DNA of 64,000 nucleotides from Acanthochlamys bracteata (taxonomy: Eukaryota; Streptophyta; Magnoliopsida; Pandanales; Velloziaceae), in assembly GCA_019914995.1 (NCBI GenBank), contig CM034133.1, positions 6,776,495 to 6,840,494 of the forward strand, read 5' to 3'. This document shows positions 34,601 to 45,099 of the stretch, one piece after another. The notes beneath the pieces were generated by a model. The model was not told the DNA's origin. It did not search any database and saw only the letters and a list, made by a program, of their open reading frames with translations. A program made the translations under genes and the position numbers. How positions within the stretch are numbered: the stretch's first letter is position 1; each line of letters begins with the position of its first letter.

Positions 34601-37098
34601 CAATCATTGCCATAGTTTAGTTTGAGTTTGGAGTAGTATCCTTTCTTAACTTAATTACTGTAAAGTGTACCTTCCCATGAGCTTTTTAAGTACAGTAGGT
34701 AATATATGTTGTTTCAGTAGTCTTATAAAAGTTTGTATATGGATTGATTAACCTTTAGAACCTCAAATGAGTCTTATAGGGCATGTTGTGGACATGATAT
34801 GCAGACTATTAGAGCTCAGAGTGTCAAGCATGTGATTCTTTCACATGATTGCAGTTCCTTAGGTAGGTTTTTGTCCTCCCTATCAGAGTAGGTTTAATAA
34901 TTGTCGATTAGTAGTGAAGTCGAAATGTTTTATGGTGTCATCACATTTTTTGTAGAAGGTCAAGAAAAATGCAAGAGGTCAAGGAAAATACCAGCGCTTC
35001 TTATGTATACTGCTTCAGATAAGGCTTTGCTGGAGGACAATGTTATTGTGAACAATCAAATGAATGCGCAGGAATGCTAAATCGTGAAATGAGTGTAGCA
35101 TGAAACCTTAGTAACTCACATCTTCACCTAGCAATATTATCTTTAGGTTAATGGGCAAATAAAGGGTGTGTGCACCTTTAGGTTCGATGACAATTGACTC
35201 CGAGGAAGAGATGTTTACTTCTTTAAGAGATGTGAGGAGGACAACCTCAAATTGGTGTAGTGCTATGCAGTCGATTGCATCACATGTAAAGTATACATTA
35301 GTCATAAATTAGTAGTATTTTGACAACTTTCTTTGAGTAAACATTAAGCTCAATTTATTAACCAAGTTTGTACTAAATCTATAAATCAAATGAAATTTCT
35401 GTCCAGAAACAAAGTATAGCTATTAATATCTCTCGAACTTCTAGTTTTTCTGTGAAAACTCTCAACTTGTAAGGACTTCAGAGTACTATTTGAACACATG
35501 AAGTCAGATAATATGGTCAATATTTTCATTTCTTCTGTAGGGTCTGTATATAATGGAATACCTTGTAGAGGTAACATAGAGGTAGATATAGCTTGTTGGT
35601 GAAATGGAAGGAGTAGAGATGACAAATGGTTAGGATGGTTTGGTTTGCGTCTAATCTTGCCTTATTGTCTAGTTTGAAACATACCTGAGTTGTCCCAAAA
35701 AAAGAGCTGCCCATCTACAATTAGCTCATTTCTGTGCAAGTTGTGTACAGTAGGATACACTTAGCTCAATGGTCCAGCTAAGTTATTGAGCAGTCAGGCC
35801 TAGTGTACCTGATTTTGTGGAATTTTATCAAATGCGGTTGGTTGTAAAGAACTCTTTTCTGTAATAGTTATGCTTATTAGTTTCGAAGGTGATTGAATAT
35901 TGCAAACTAGTTGTGTGCATAGTAGCTTGACTTTGAAAACCTCTCTACCCATTTTGGCTTTTTAGTAAATCTCGCTATCCAATATTTTCTACTACTTTCT
36001 TTTCAAGGGGGAAAAATAAGCTTAATTAACTAAGAAGGTTCTTTTCTTCAATCTTTGCTTACCCTAAAATCTTTCAGATTTCCAACAGAAATCAAATTTG
36101 AAATTTCTTAACACTCTAGGCTTCTGATTTGGTTGTTCTGTCTATTGGAGGGAAGGGAGATGAGATTTGTGAACTACACTTTGTAAATCTTATGATTTCA
36201 TGATAGAATCCAATTCCCACCCTAACTTGAATCCCAAATCTAAACAATCTATAATTTCCGGTTCTGTTGGTCTGTCAAGCAAAAGGGAAAGGAGATGACA
36301 TTTGTGGAGCTTAGACTGCTTAGTATGTAAATCATATCATTTAATGATTGAATACTTGGAGTTAGGATTCCTGTTAGACTCAGGGTTAAAGTTAATTTTC
36401 TAATGTAAGGTTAAGGAAATAGAACTCACTATGCAATTTAGTACATAAAAGCATATAAGATTTCTGTCTGTTGGGTTTGTAGTTTTTACCAAGTTGATAG
36501 AAAAGGTAGATGGTGATAAACAAAAGTGGTTCACTGTAAATGCTCTTAAGCTATTGTCATGTTGTCTAGTTTTTTCAATAAACTAAAGTTGGTGATGTGG
36601 TTGACTCTTAAGATGTCAATGTATATTCTTTAACGTCCACATCTTTCTTTATGCAGGTGTTCTGCCGAAGTATTTCCATTCAGAATGGTCAATGGCTCAA
36701 TTTCGGTTGCACGAAGGTTGTCTGTACTTTGTTGCTTTTGGTCATCCAAAAAACACTATTATTGTTCTAGGAATGGATGGGAGGTATGTCAACTTTGTGG
36801 ATCTCTGTCTAGGATTTGTAAAATCAAACTCAGGAATAGCAATTCAGCTTTTGTGGATGTTCCTTTTCATGCATTATCTGTAGGATGTTTATTCTGAAGA
36901 CGAGTTCTTTTTGTTTTCCTTAATGGCAAACATGCATTTCATGTATGTTTAACGCAAATTGCCGTTGTGATGGATTTTCTTGCATTGTGCGTTTTCTGTT
37001 TGTGCAGCTTCTACCGATGTGAATTTGATCCAGTGGCAGGTGGAGAGATGAAGCAGCTTGAGTGTTATAATTTCTTGAAAACAGAAGAAACATTTTAG
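31620..37098 (+). CDS. ATG18A: Autophagy-related protein 18a (PROPPIN/WIPI, WD40 beta-propeller)
   Basis: Coding exons are 31620-32507, 33686-33887, 36657-36783 and 37008-37098. All junctions are GT-AG and the frame holds throughout, giving 435 aa, close to the roughly 425 aa I recall for Arabidopsis ATG18a. Residues 1-77 are a Pro/Ser-rich, probably disordered tail. From about residue 78 ([17 protein letters not shown]) a seven-bladed WD40 propeller begins, with family-diagnostic stretches [33 protein letters not shown] and [15 protein letters not shown]. The signature motif binding PI3P/PI(3,5)P2 (FRRG in yeast) appears as VRRG at residues 297-300, at the start of exon 2, as in plant ATG18a. 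The protein ends [10 protein letters not shown]. In the known family, ATG18a works with ATG2 and ATG9 in phagophore growth under starvation and stress. The start is the first ATG after a CT-rich leader and matches family N-termini. Introns are 1178, 2769 and 224 bp. No breaks are seen, so the gene looks functional. The a-type assignment over other ATG18 members is by overall similarity. Confidence 0.95.
34245..34392. mobile_element. Possible MITE piece with GGGCTT hairpin in ATG18a intron 2
   Basis: The segment starts CCATGTTTGCATTGC and contains a strong hairpin at about 34273-34304, where GGCTTTTGGGCTT pairs with AAGCCCAAAAAAGCC. The start resembles 'ATGTTTG' MITE termini in this window, but no clean target duplication was found. 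Confidence 0.35.
34393..34672 (+). repeat. 139-bp tandem duplication in ATG18a intron 2
   Basis: Two adjacent units of about 139 bp (34393-34531 and 34532-34672) share, in order, 'aaagctatggaaaaa', 'agtttgtgtttatatcagt' and 'cttaattactgtcaattgtac', with moderate divergence. They lie directly after a hairpin-bearing AT-rich segment from about 34245. Confidence 0.6.
36128..36358 (+). repeat. Degenerate direct repeat of about 130 bp in ATG18a intron 2
   Basis: Two successive segments share the order 'ggttgttctgtct', 'ggagatgagatttgtg' and 'gtaaatcttatgattt', with substitutions and small indels. They are non-coding and lie about 300 bp before exon 3. Confidence 0.4.
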
Positions 37099-37679
37099 CA
37101 GCTAGCAACGTACTTATAACTCTTAGTTTAGTGGCATTGCACCTAGCTACAGTTTTTCTCATGATGAACAATTGTGTAAATATGTACGAGTAATATGCTT
37201 TTCATATCGCTCCTGTGATGTGAGAACTACATTGCAAGAAAATGTGACCTGTGTACATATGTAATATAGTAGTAGTACAAGCAACATAATGTGGTTCAAG
37301 GTATCAAAGGTTTATAGTTCTGATCTTCTATGTAGGATACAATTGGGAGCCTGTATATACATATTGGTTTTTTGATGTACAAAGCTCCTGCTTACTGCTT
37401 GTGAGCTGCCTCCCATCTTGTAATCCAGATATGTGCTCGCTGGCAACCATCTTGATATAGCAGTTGAAAGATCCTACGAGAATTGGTGTTCTACTGTAGG
37501 TACGCAATTGTCCAATAAGTTGCTAACACACTTTGCGTCGTTGATGTACCACCAAAACTATAGAATAATTCCTATTCGGTTGATTGTCCTTAAGGGAATG
37601 GTACTAGTTGACATAAACGTACAACGTTATTTACTCAACAAGTCGTTCTCACTTTTTCATTATTCAATAGAAATACAGA

Positions 37680-38720
37680 GATAAACTTCCTTGAATGAAC
37701 GTTTCAATTGGACCGACTTAAAAACATCCTTAAAAAGAAGTGGGACACAATGGAGAAAAGGGCATAAGGTCATTCAGGCGTATCGGGGACGTGGGCCAAC
37801 TTCATGTGCCGCACGTGTAAGGCTTTCTCCTCCTTCCTGCATGAGACAACGCATGCCTTTGCCTACGAGACGACCGTTGGACCAAGCAACTATATAGAAT
37901 GGAACAGGTCTTCTCGACCTTCTAGTAAATATCTTGTCCTTGATGATCTCTATAGATCCACCCTCCAGGTGAGTATGGCCACCAAGATCATCTATCTGTC
38001 GTGACAGCAAGTGCTTGATCCGTCCGAAAAAATAGTGCACTACATCAATGTTGCGAACTATTGCGTCCTTATCCTACTCCAATAACCTCCAAGACATGCT
38101 CACTTTCCTTGCATACCATTCCTCCGGAAACTTATTCATAACTATATAGCTACTCTTCTGGAAGATCATCTGCCATGATGCTCTTGAATCTAGGATCCAG
38201 ACATTAGAGAGCACAGGTACCCCACCTTAACAGAAAGAACTGTCTTGCTAACTAGAGCTTCACTTTGATTGGAGTTGTACGCCAAATATGCCATGGCTTT
38301 GGATGGCCCGACAACTCATCCCTTCTTCCTCATAGCCTTGCACTCCCTCTTTAAAGACGTGTTTGATAGTGCGTTCTTCCGAAAAAAAAATTAATTTTTA
38401 TTTCATATTTTTTACTGAATTTTTTTATAATTATAAAATTTATTTATAAATTTAAAAAATTATATAACAATTGTAGTGCTTATTTTTATTTTTTTAATAA
38501 AAAATACTCATTTATCGAAGTAGAATAAAAATATATTTTGTTTTAAAAAAATATTTTTGTAAAGTATTTTCAAACATCTCTAAGTGCCCGAGCATCCAAC
38601 AAGCAAAATACTTAAGTTTCCGCTTGTCCTTCTTCTTCACAGATCTACTCTCACTAGAGCCAACCTTTTGGTCCTCCCAGATCTTGCCTGCCACGAGAAC
38701 AACCTTCGCATGCAGACTCA
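37680..38720 (-). mobile_element. Ty1/copia fossil fragment (gag end and protease region)
   Basis: On the - strand the sequence reads as a copia gag-to-protease region of the same general kind as the fossil in MTPC4 intron 9: a Lys-rich run and the first half of a zinc knuckle at 38720-38585, the second half (FKREC) at about 38355-38340, a 'SEALVSKTVLSVK' stretch, then a protease-type WILDS.AS region near 38200. A 223-bp MITE (38357-38579) sits inside the zinc knuckle. No LTRs were seen next to it. It is broken in several places and looks old. Confidence 0.6.
38357..38579 (-). mobile_element. hAT-like MITE, copy 5 of 5, nested in a copia fossil
   Basis: The ends ACGTGTTTGATAGTGC (left) and, inverted, AGATGTTTGAAAATACTTT (right) are imperfect TIRs. 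The flanks CTTTAAAG (38349-38356) and CTCTAAG (38578-38584) look like a worn target duplication of 7-8 bp, the size typical of hAT elements. The AT-rich interior matches the other four copies in layout. The insertion interrupts a copia zinc-knuckle coding stretch. Confidence 0.6.
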
Positions 38721-39287
38721 AATTTAATAAGCTTATCCTTCACAAAGGATAAAAAACGCATGTATCTGTTAATTTCATAAAAGATAGAAGCATAATTTAA
38801 GAAAACTTTGACAGAAGAAGTATATTATAACACTAAACTCACTACCACATAGCCATACCAAAATTCATCTTGTATCGAATATAAACAAGAAATGAAAACC
38901 AATTCCACGGAGAATTTATTAAACATATATTTTATTACCATAAGTTTTAGTAAAATACGAGTAATACAAAATAAGCATTCTCAGTACAAAATCTTCAAAT
39001 CATAAGATTTTTCATAAATTAGAAAGCATAATTCAATATCTTCTTAAAACTAAATTAGAGTTTGGAAGCTTCGACAACATAAACCAAGATAACCTTAAGC
39101 ACAGTATAAAAGAAAATTTCAGCTATAATTCTAAAAACTGAAACTTCATCAAGGTTATCAAAATAAATATAAGACGAGGATACTTTCCTTTGCTCGTTGA
39201 AGATCTCCTGCAGTAGGACTACCTCTTTGGTGTTCAAATTTCTTTCGGGCCTAGAGTGTTGGTGATCTTGAGAATTTTATTTGTACT

Positions 39288-39827
39288 TCAAATATTTTCA
39301 TTTTTACCTTTGTTCTTGCGATTGGAATGATAAGACATGCATTTATCTCCTTTATGATCGTTGCTTGCAATGGAGGATGTGGATGAGCTAGCTTGCAACA
39401 TAGCAGACTGTTTAATAGTAAGGCAGCTAGTAGTTCTAGTAAATGGCTCTTCCCTTATCTCATTTGTAGGATAGTTACTCTCATGAGGATTCCAGCTACT
39501 TTTATCTATTGTTCTGAATATGGGCTCTTTTGATTTGAACCTGGTTTCTAGCTTGTCTATTTCTTTGGCTGATCTAGCTGGATAAGCTTCCAATTCTGTA
39601 GTCCTGATAGTTTGCTTCCTAACTTTATTTCTCAGTCTTATACATTTAATGGTATATGACTTGGTGGTTGCATTGACGTTGGTTAGCTCATCGTGAAGGT
39701 AGCTGCATCTTGCATGTAGTTCCTCATTTGTGTTTTCCAGCTCTATGATCTCACCATAAAGAGCCATCAAAGGAAAGAAATCGTAAAAGATTTTAGAAGA
39801 TGAAACCCTACAATAAGAAAACTTCAT
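39288..39827 (-). CDS. Hypothetical 179-aa ORF with predicted coiled coil
   Basis: An open frame of 179 codons, unusually long for this AT-rich intergenic DNA. The N-terminal half (about residues 25-100) is Glu/Lys/Arg-rich with heptad-like spacing (GEIIELENTNEELHARCSYL) suggesting a coiled coil. The C-terminus is basic (HSNRKNKGKNENI). It lies on the same strand as the copia fossil at 37680-38720, at the gag side, and 200 bp from an LTR fragment, so it may be part of an element rather than a host gene. I do not recognise the family. It could also be chance. Confidence 0.3.
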   Translation of the reverse strand: MKFSYCRVSSSKIFYDFFPLMALYGEIIELENTNEELHARCSYLHDELTNVNATTKSYTIKCIRLRNKVRKQTIRTTELEAYPARSAKEIDKLETRFKSKEPIFRTIDKSSWNPHESNYPTNEIREEPFTRTTSCLTIKQSAMLQASSSTSSIASNDHKGDKCMSYHSNRKNKGKNENI

Positions 39828-39899
39828 ACTACGCTTTTTTTTTAAATCTTTGCCTTGTATTCTACCTAGCCGTTTAAAACTTCATCTTCTCGGGCAGAT

Positions 39900-40480
39900 T
39901 GCTTCCTGAGAATAAGGACAAGACATCAATATAGGAAAGCAGCCAAGAGAACAGCAAGACAACAAGAAAATTATCAAGCAAAACCGAGGTAATTCTTACT
40001 ACCCCTAGAAGACAACATCTTACATTCCCGTGCGCTTTACTTGAGTTCATTATTCTCTTATGATTCGTTTTTGTGCTTTCCTGTTGAGAGATTACATATT
40101 GTTATAAGGGGGATCATTGTGCTAAACCTGGTGACACGTGTAACATTGAGAGCAAATTGTAAGAAAACTTGCGAGTTTTCAAGTGAGCTAGTATAGGTAT
40201 AGGTTAGCAGGTTTACGTTAGTCTTCGGCGAAGGTGTGAACGTGGGACCCGTAGGTACTTTATGAGGTTTAGGATTGTGGTGAGTTATTATTCCTAGAAA
40301 ACTCGGTTTGAGATGGAGGTCTTTAAGAACGTCAAATCTTAGTGGTTACACTTTATTAATGTTAGTAAGTTTCGCTCGAAGATTTTCAAGTAACGTAGAC
40401 ATAGATACATTGTGTTGCTTGACCATGTAAAATATTGATATTTTATTTGATTTGTGGAGTCTAGTAATATGCTACAAGTC
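39900..40480 (+). mobile_element. Copia-like LTR fragment, family A copy 4
   Basis: Shares with family A copy 2 (22424-24491), in the same order: a block like 'gagaacagcaagacaaca', 'gagagcaaattgtaagaaaa' then 'cttgcgagttttcaag', 'ctagtataggtataggttag', 'cttcggcgaagg', and 'ctcggtttgagatggaggt'. Diverged, without visible ends or coding sequence; probably an old solo LTR or remnant. Confidence 0.5.
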
Positions 40481-41116
40481 TTCAGGACTGAATTCTAGTT
40501 TTTTTTCTTTTATTGTGAAAGATATCTTACACTATCTTCTACCTTCAATATCCTCCTACAGTAGAGTTTGATAATTTACCTTATTTGAAGCAAGAAGGTT
40601 AGACCTACCAAGAACGATCACTCCAAAGTAAGATGCTCTCATCATCTCAATCCTTATTTGATTTGGAGATGTTTGTTTCGGATATCTTCACATACTTTCT
40701 CCAAATTTATTCGGAGGATTATCTTAATACTTTTTGATAACTCTTATTCAAAGCATCCATGCCTGTAATATTTATAGCATATATTAACTATTAAATAAAA
40801 CAACCAACCCAAATATATGTTGGAAATACACTATAATATGCACACAGTGTGACCGTTACTATATTGTGTGACTAAAACATGTGGCCTATAAACTAGTTTT
40901 TAAAGTGAGTTTGTAAAAATAAATTTTAAAAAATAAATTTTAAAATTGAGATTAATATATGTATTTTGTTTAATGCTAAAAGTGAGTTTAAAAGCGAATT
41001 TTTAATTTTAAAATTTAAATTTTAAAAGTGCAATTTTTTGGAAAGAAATTGGGTTTAATTTTTAATATTTATCTTATTTTAAATTGAGTTAGAAGTTAAA
41101 TTTCTGAAAAGGCTGT
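40481..41116. other. AT-rich spacer left of the Harbinger element
   Basis: No coding frame. From about 40890 to 41100 the DNA is almost only A/T with short TTTAAAA/AAATTTT palindromes and may be a worn MITE. Nothing else is recognised. Confidence 0.4.
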
Positions 41117-41846
41117 GGGCGTGTTTACCAACGCGGTAAACTCGAGTTTGAGGAAGTGGATTTTTAAGATGAGTTATTTGTTGAAAATGAGTTTAGTTTT
41201 TATGTTTACCTTGATATGCAAGTGAATATCGAAATTTAATTTTTGTATTTACTTTGGTGCGGAAGTGAAGATCTTGTCAGTCGCCGAAGTGAAGACAGCT
41301 CTCTGCCTCTCTACCGTTCTCCCATCTCTTCTGCTCGTCTTCCTCCCACGCCCGCTTCTCTGCGCCGCGTTTTTGTTGAAGTTCAAAGGTGATCCCGTCA
41401 TGACTTGACTTCAACCACAATCGGGAGCGAATTCAACTTAATCTCGATTACAGGTGTGAAATTATTTTTATTTGTCCTAATTCCTAGTTTCGTTCTCATT
41501 TCTCTCAATTTTGCTACCAATTTCTTGCAATTCTGTTTGAATTCTGATAGATCTTTTATTGCTAAAACAACATGTATTGATTTCACTCCTCTTTCTCAAA
41601 AACAATTTCCAAACGCAAGCACTCGTCTTTCGCAACACTCGCTCCTTGATAATTCAGATCGTTGACAAACTAAATAGGTAATCTTTCATTCAATTTCGAA
41701 GCGTTTTAAACTTACTTGAACTTTGAATTTGTTTTTTCAGTTATTTCAATTCAGATTCAATCGGTCTCTACGGTAACTTTACCCAATTAGATATCGACGA
41801 GCTCAATTTTGAATTTTTTTTTTTTTGTTTTATTGAAGAATTTTGT

Positions 41847-42843
41847 AGGATGGCAGATAAGGCTTTTGTTGATGGGGCTAGTTCGAGTAATGATGCTGCT
41901 CGTTAATGCTATAGTCGCCCGCCTCCGTGACAGATTCTGGCGCAACGGCTTAGTTAATGCTATAGTGAAGCCTTAAACGTCGCCATTGAAGGAGACGGTG
42001 GCGCCGTATGAAGCTGCACTAGAAGATTTGAAGAAGGATCTCAAAGCTAAAGAAACTGAAGTGGAAAGCTTGAAGGAGAAACTTGGGTACTACTTGATGC
42101 CTTCACCGTCGACGACTTCTTCCCAGAGGAAAGGAAAACACCATTACTCTTCCAGCAAACGTTTCTCCTCTACCGGCACTAGCCTTCTTACTTCTTCCAT
42201 TAGTAAGTCTAATGATTCATTTTCAAAGTTCAACAAACAAACAATTACAATTTAATTGATCTCAGCTTGAATTCATGGTCAATTATTTCTGTTTGAAGGC
42301 TCTCACGCACGGTGAAGATTGTTGAAGCTTGCATGTATCAAGTTTTACTTCTGATTCAGTTGTCCTTTTAGAAACATTTTCATAGCAGTCAAGAGGTATC
42401 CTAGTGGTTGATTTCACAATCTTGTACTAAAGCAATTTATTTTGTTTTCTTCACAGCAGCATATGTAATGCTTTCTGTGTTGTCTATATCTTAGAATGCC
42501 ACATTTCCTACTGCAAGCTCACTTGACCTCCTCGACTAAAACTATTTCATCACTGCTAAACTACTGCAACTTTTGTGCACGTGTGCTTCTTTTGTTTTTT
42601 AAACTGTATTTAGGATGTCTACTTTTGTTTTCCCTCCACTACATACAGGTGTATCCCTTTATGATATTGGTGGAAGTCCAAAAATGGTGGAGTCTGAATA
42701 TGTTGGTGATACTTATGCTGAAGATGGGTAAGCCTATTTGAGAAGCCATTAGAGAAAGTAAGACAAGTTATTAAAGAAGCAGCTACGAATGGGTTGCAGT
42801 TGGAAGACAAAGAGTACACCAGGATAGGCCCATTATATCTCAA
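41847..42843 (+). pseudogene. Gene-like cargo inside the Harbinger element (coiled-coil protein fragment, unrecognised)
   Basis: A + strand segment opposite to the transposon genes. A GC-rich, CT-rich leader-like stretch (41270-41400) is followed by ATGGCAGATAAG at 41850, which soon meets a stop. A coding-like exon at about 41980-42204 then reads KETVAPYEAALEDLKKDLKA, KETEVESLKEKLGYYLM and a Ser/Lys-rich tail, ending at a good donor (GTAAGT at 42205). A good acceptor at about 42648 opens an in-frame exon (SLYDIGGSPKMVESEYVGDT) ending at another donor (GTAAGC, about 42727). Kept splice signals point to a once-spliced host gene. A 14-bp direct repeat (GTTAATGCTATAGT) lies near 41906 and 41951. 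A link to DUF641/GIL1-like coiled-coil proteins crossed my mind but I cannot support it. Confidence 0.45.
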
Positions 42844-42849
42844 TATTCA

Positions 42850-44049
42850 GGCATTTCATAGGTATATCTTAGAAGACCTTTGCTATTGTATCTTTAATGT
42901 CTAATGAATTACTTTTAAATCATAGGAGTTACCTTGAGATGGAGAAAACATCTAAGGTCTACGTTTATAAGAAGGCGAATCTTATATCGTCTTTTTCTCT
43001 TAAACTGAAGCAAGTTTCCTGCTGATGAAGGAACTTCATTTTGCTGAAGGCAAGATGCAATCATCAGATGCATAGTAGAGATGAGTCGAGGCCAGTGTGA
43101 AGGCTGCCTTTTGTAATATTACTAGGCATGCATTTTGTAATATTACTGGATATGCATTCATCTCAATCATATATGTAATGCACTTTCTGAATACTAATTG
43201 TATTTCGTTCGATTGCTAGGATGGTTTATATATATAAAGTATTAAGGGAAGCCTTCGGTTCCATAGAGTATGATGGATATTGCAATCATGTCAACAATTT
43301 CTTTCTGATCTATGAATTTTATTATACAAGTGGGGCAACAGAGAGCCTAGTTCAATTCAGTTGAAGGCTGTCATTTGATTTTAAAGTGAATGCTGTTGTT
43401 ATAAGCAGTGAATGCTATTGTTATAAGTGGGCAACTGTAGCTCTTTTACTGAACCATCAGCTAGTTGTTATAAGCAGCGAAGGAAAAGAAATAATACGAA
43501 CTTATAAAGTCCTCAGTAGAGCTACAAGTGCTACTTCAATGTAGCAACCAATATATATTATACATTAAACTTATCAACTTAACCACTAACCTATATTCTA
43601 CATTCAAGTGACATAATTGCCATAATAAGTTACAATCTACATTTTACAAAACACAGAACAACTAGATTGGCATAACTAATATTTGTTACAAAACAAGATA
43701 GTGCCACTTTAACATTATATATACAATCCAAAAAGTCGTACACAACAATTTAGTAACCATGCCTAGCAATAAAACAACACATCCATTGCCTTCGCAAGGC
43801 ATCATCTTATCCAAGGAATGCACGCACCTTCTTCTCCTCCATCATTAGCTCATCATATGCTAACCCAATTAGTTCCTCCGAAAATTATTAAACACTACTT
43901 TAAGAGTTGCCAATACATCTTTACCATAATCTTCTTTCAGTCCTCTTATTGCCGAAGCAATCTCTCGCACAGAGGTGACTAGTTCCTCTTGAAATTTTTT
44001 GTCATCATTGCCATGTCTATGCTTGGTCCTTTTTGTTAAGGTGAAGAAA
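42850..44049. other. Unassigned internal part of the Harbinger element
   Basis: No convincing coding frame on either strand. Near 43380-43480 short direct repeats of 'gttgttataagcagtgaa' occur. The stretch probably holds the end of the gene-like cargo and the 3' flank of the Myb-like gene. Confidence 0.45.
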
Positions 44050-44828
44050 AGTAAAATAGTAGAACAGGAGGTTGCCTACTCTGTGAAGGACGTGCTGGTG
44101 AAGATGTAGGACTTCGTAACTCCTCCATGATTGGCGGAAAAGTCTGTATCATCTTTAGTTTCATCCCTTGCAATAGTATTTTGGCCACTTTCTAGTGTTG
44201 ACTCTCCAAAATTATCAGGAGCAGAAAATTGTCTAGTGGCTTCATTGTCTCCACAAATCATTCGCAGCTCATCCAGCAAATGAATTAGTGTATTAATGAA
44301 TGGTTTGAGTTTCGGATTACTCTGCAATCCATCGACACATAACAATTGATTACGAATAAATAAAGTTTTGAAAACTGTTACCAAAAGAATGCATATTAAC
44401 TAATGCTCAACTAACGTTCATTGAAGACAAAACTCGATTAATCATCTAATGTACCTGCACAACCTCCCTCTCAGTCTCCTTGTCTAATATGATCTTAAAC
44501 TCGTCGTTCTAACCAGCCCCACTAATATTGAGCACAAATTTAATGAGAACCCACCTCCGACGTAAAGTACGATAATGGTCGTCAACATGCCTAGATGTGA
44601 AGTCCGTATGACACATACCATTAAAATAGTTAGCAGCAGCAACGAAGGTAGGATTTCTAAAACCCTTATCCACTTTCTTACCTTGTCTACATTGCTCGGC
44701 AAGAAATTCAATGAGCTTCTCATCCTGAAAATATGTCCATCTCTTGTTAGACGTTCCCTTCGCATAGGAAAGGACAAATGTGAAGCTTGACCCGAGTCAG
44801 AGTTCCCCGACATCTGTAATCTTAACAA
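44050..44828 (-). CDS. Harbinger ORF1-type Myb/SANT-like protein, probably decayed
   Basis: On the - strand one frame reads WTYFQDEKLIEFLAEQ, then 'VDKGFRNPTFVAAANYFN', 'RHVDDHYRTLRRRWVLIKF' (about 44740-44515). This is the Myb_DNA-bind_3 pattern (W, then FLxLLxEQ, W/YF, HxxxxYRTLKxxW) of the accessory protein that partners plant Harbinger transposases. A second segment at 44384-44076 (VDGLQSNPKLKPFINTL ... NHGGVTKSYIFTSTSFTE) would be the downstream part after an intron near 44400-44480. Whether the protein is intact is unclear, because the start and junctions could not be fixed. Confidence 0.65.
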
Positions 44829-45099
44829 TTACGAAGCACATTATATCAGTTATAAAATAAACAATAAAGATAAAACATAAGCTAACAACAAACACAATAG
44901 AGCAAATAAAAAGCCATCTCACACGAAAGAATACAACCTATATACCAACATTTTTGTAAATGATTAAATAACTTTAGAAAAACAGATTATTAAAATTCAT
45001 ACAATTGAATTTCATTCATGTTATAAGTTATGTCAAACACAAACTGACATATTTACTACATACATTCTCTACTATAAAACAAGCTAACTAACTGAAGCA

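Noticed and set aside
41850-42250. Assignment of the Harbinger cargo to GIL1/DUF641 proteins
   Set aside because: Only the general coiled-coil composition is similar; no diagnostic DUF641 motif could be matched from the sequence.
44575-44790. 71-codon + strand frame
   Set aside because: Antisense shadow of the Myb/SANT-like domain coded on the - strand.
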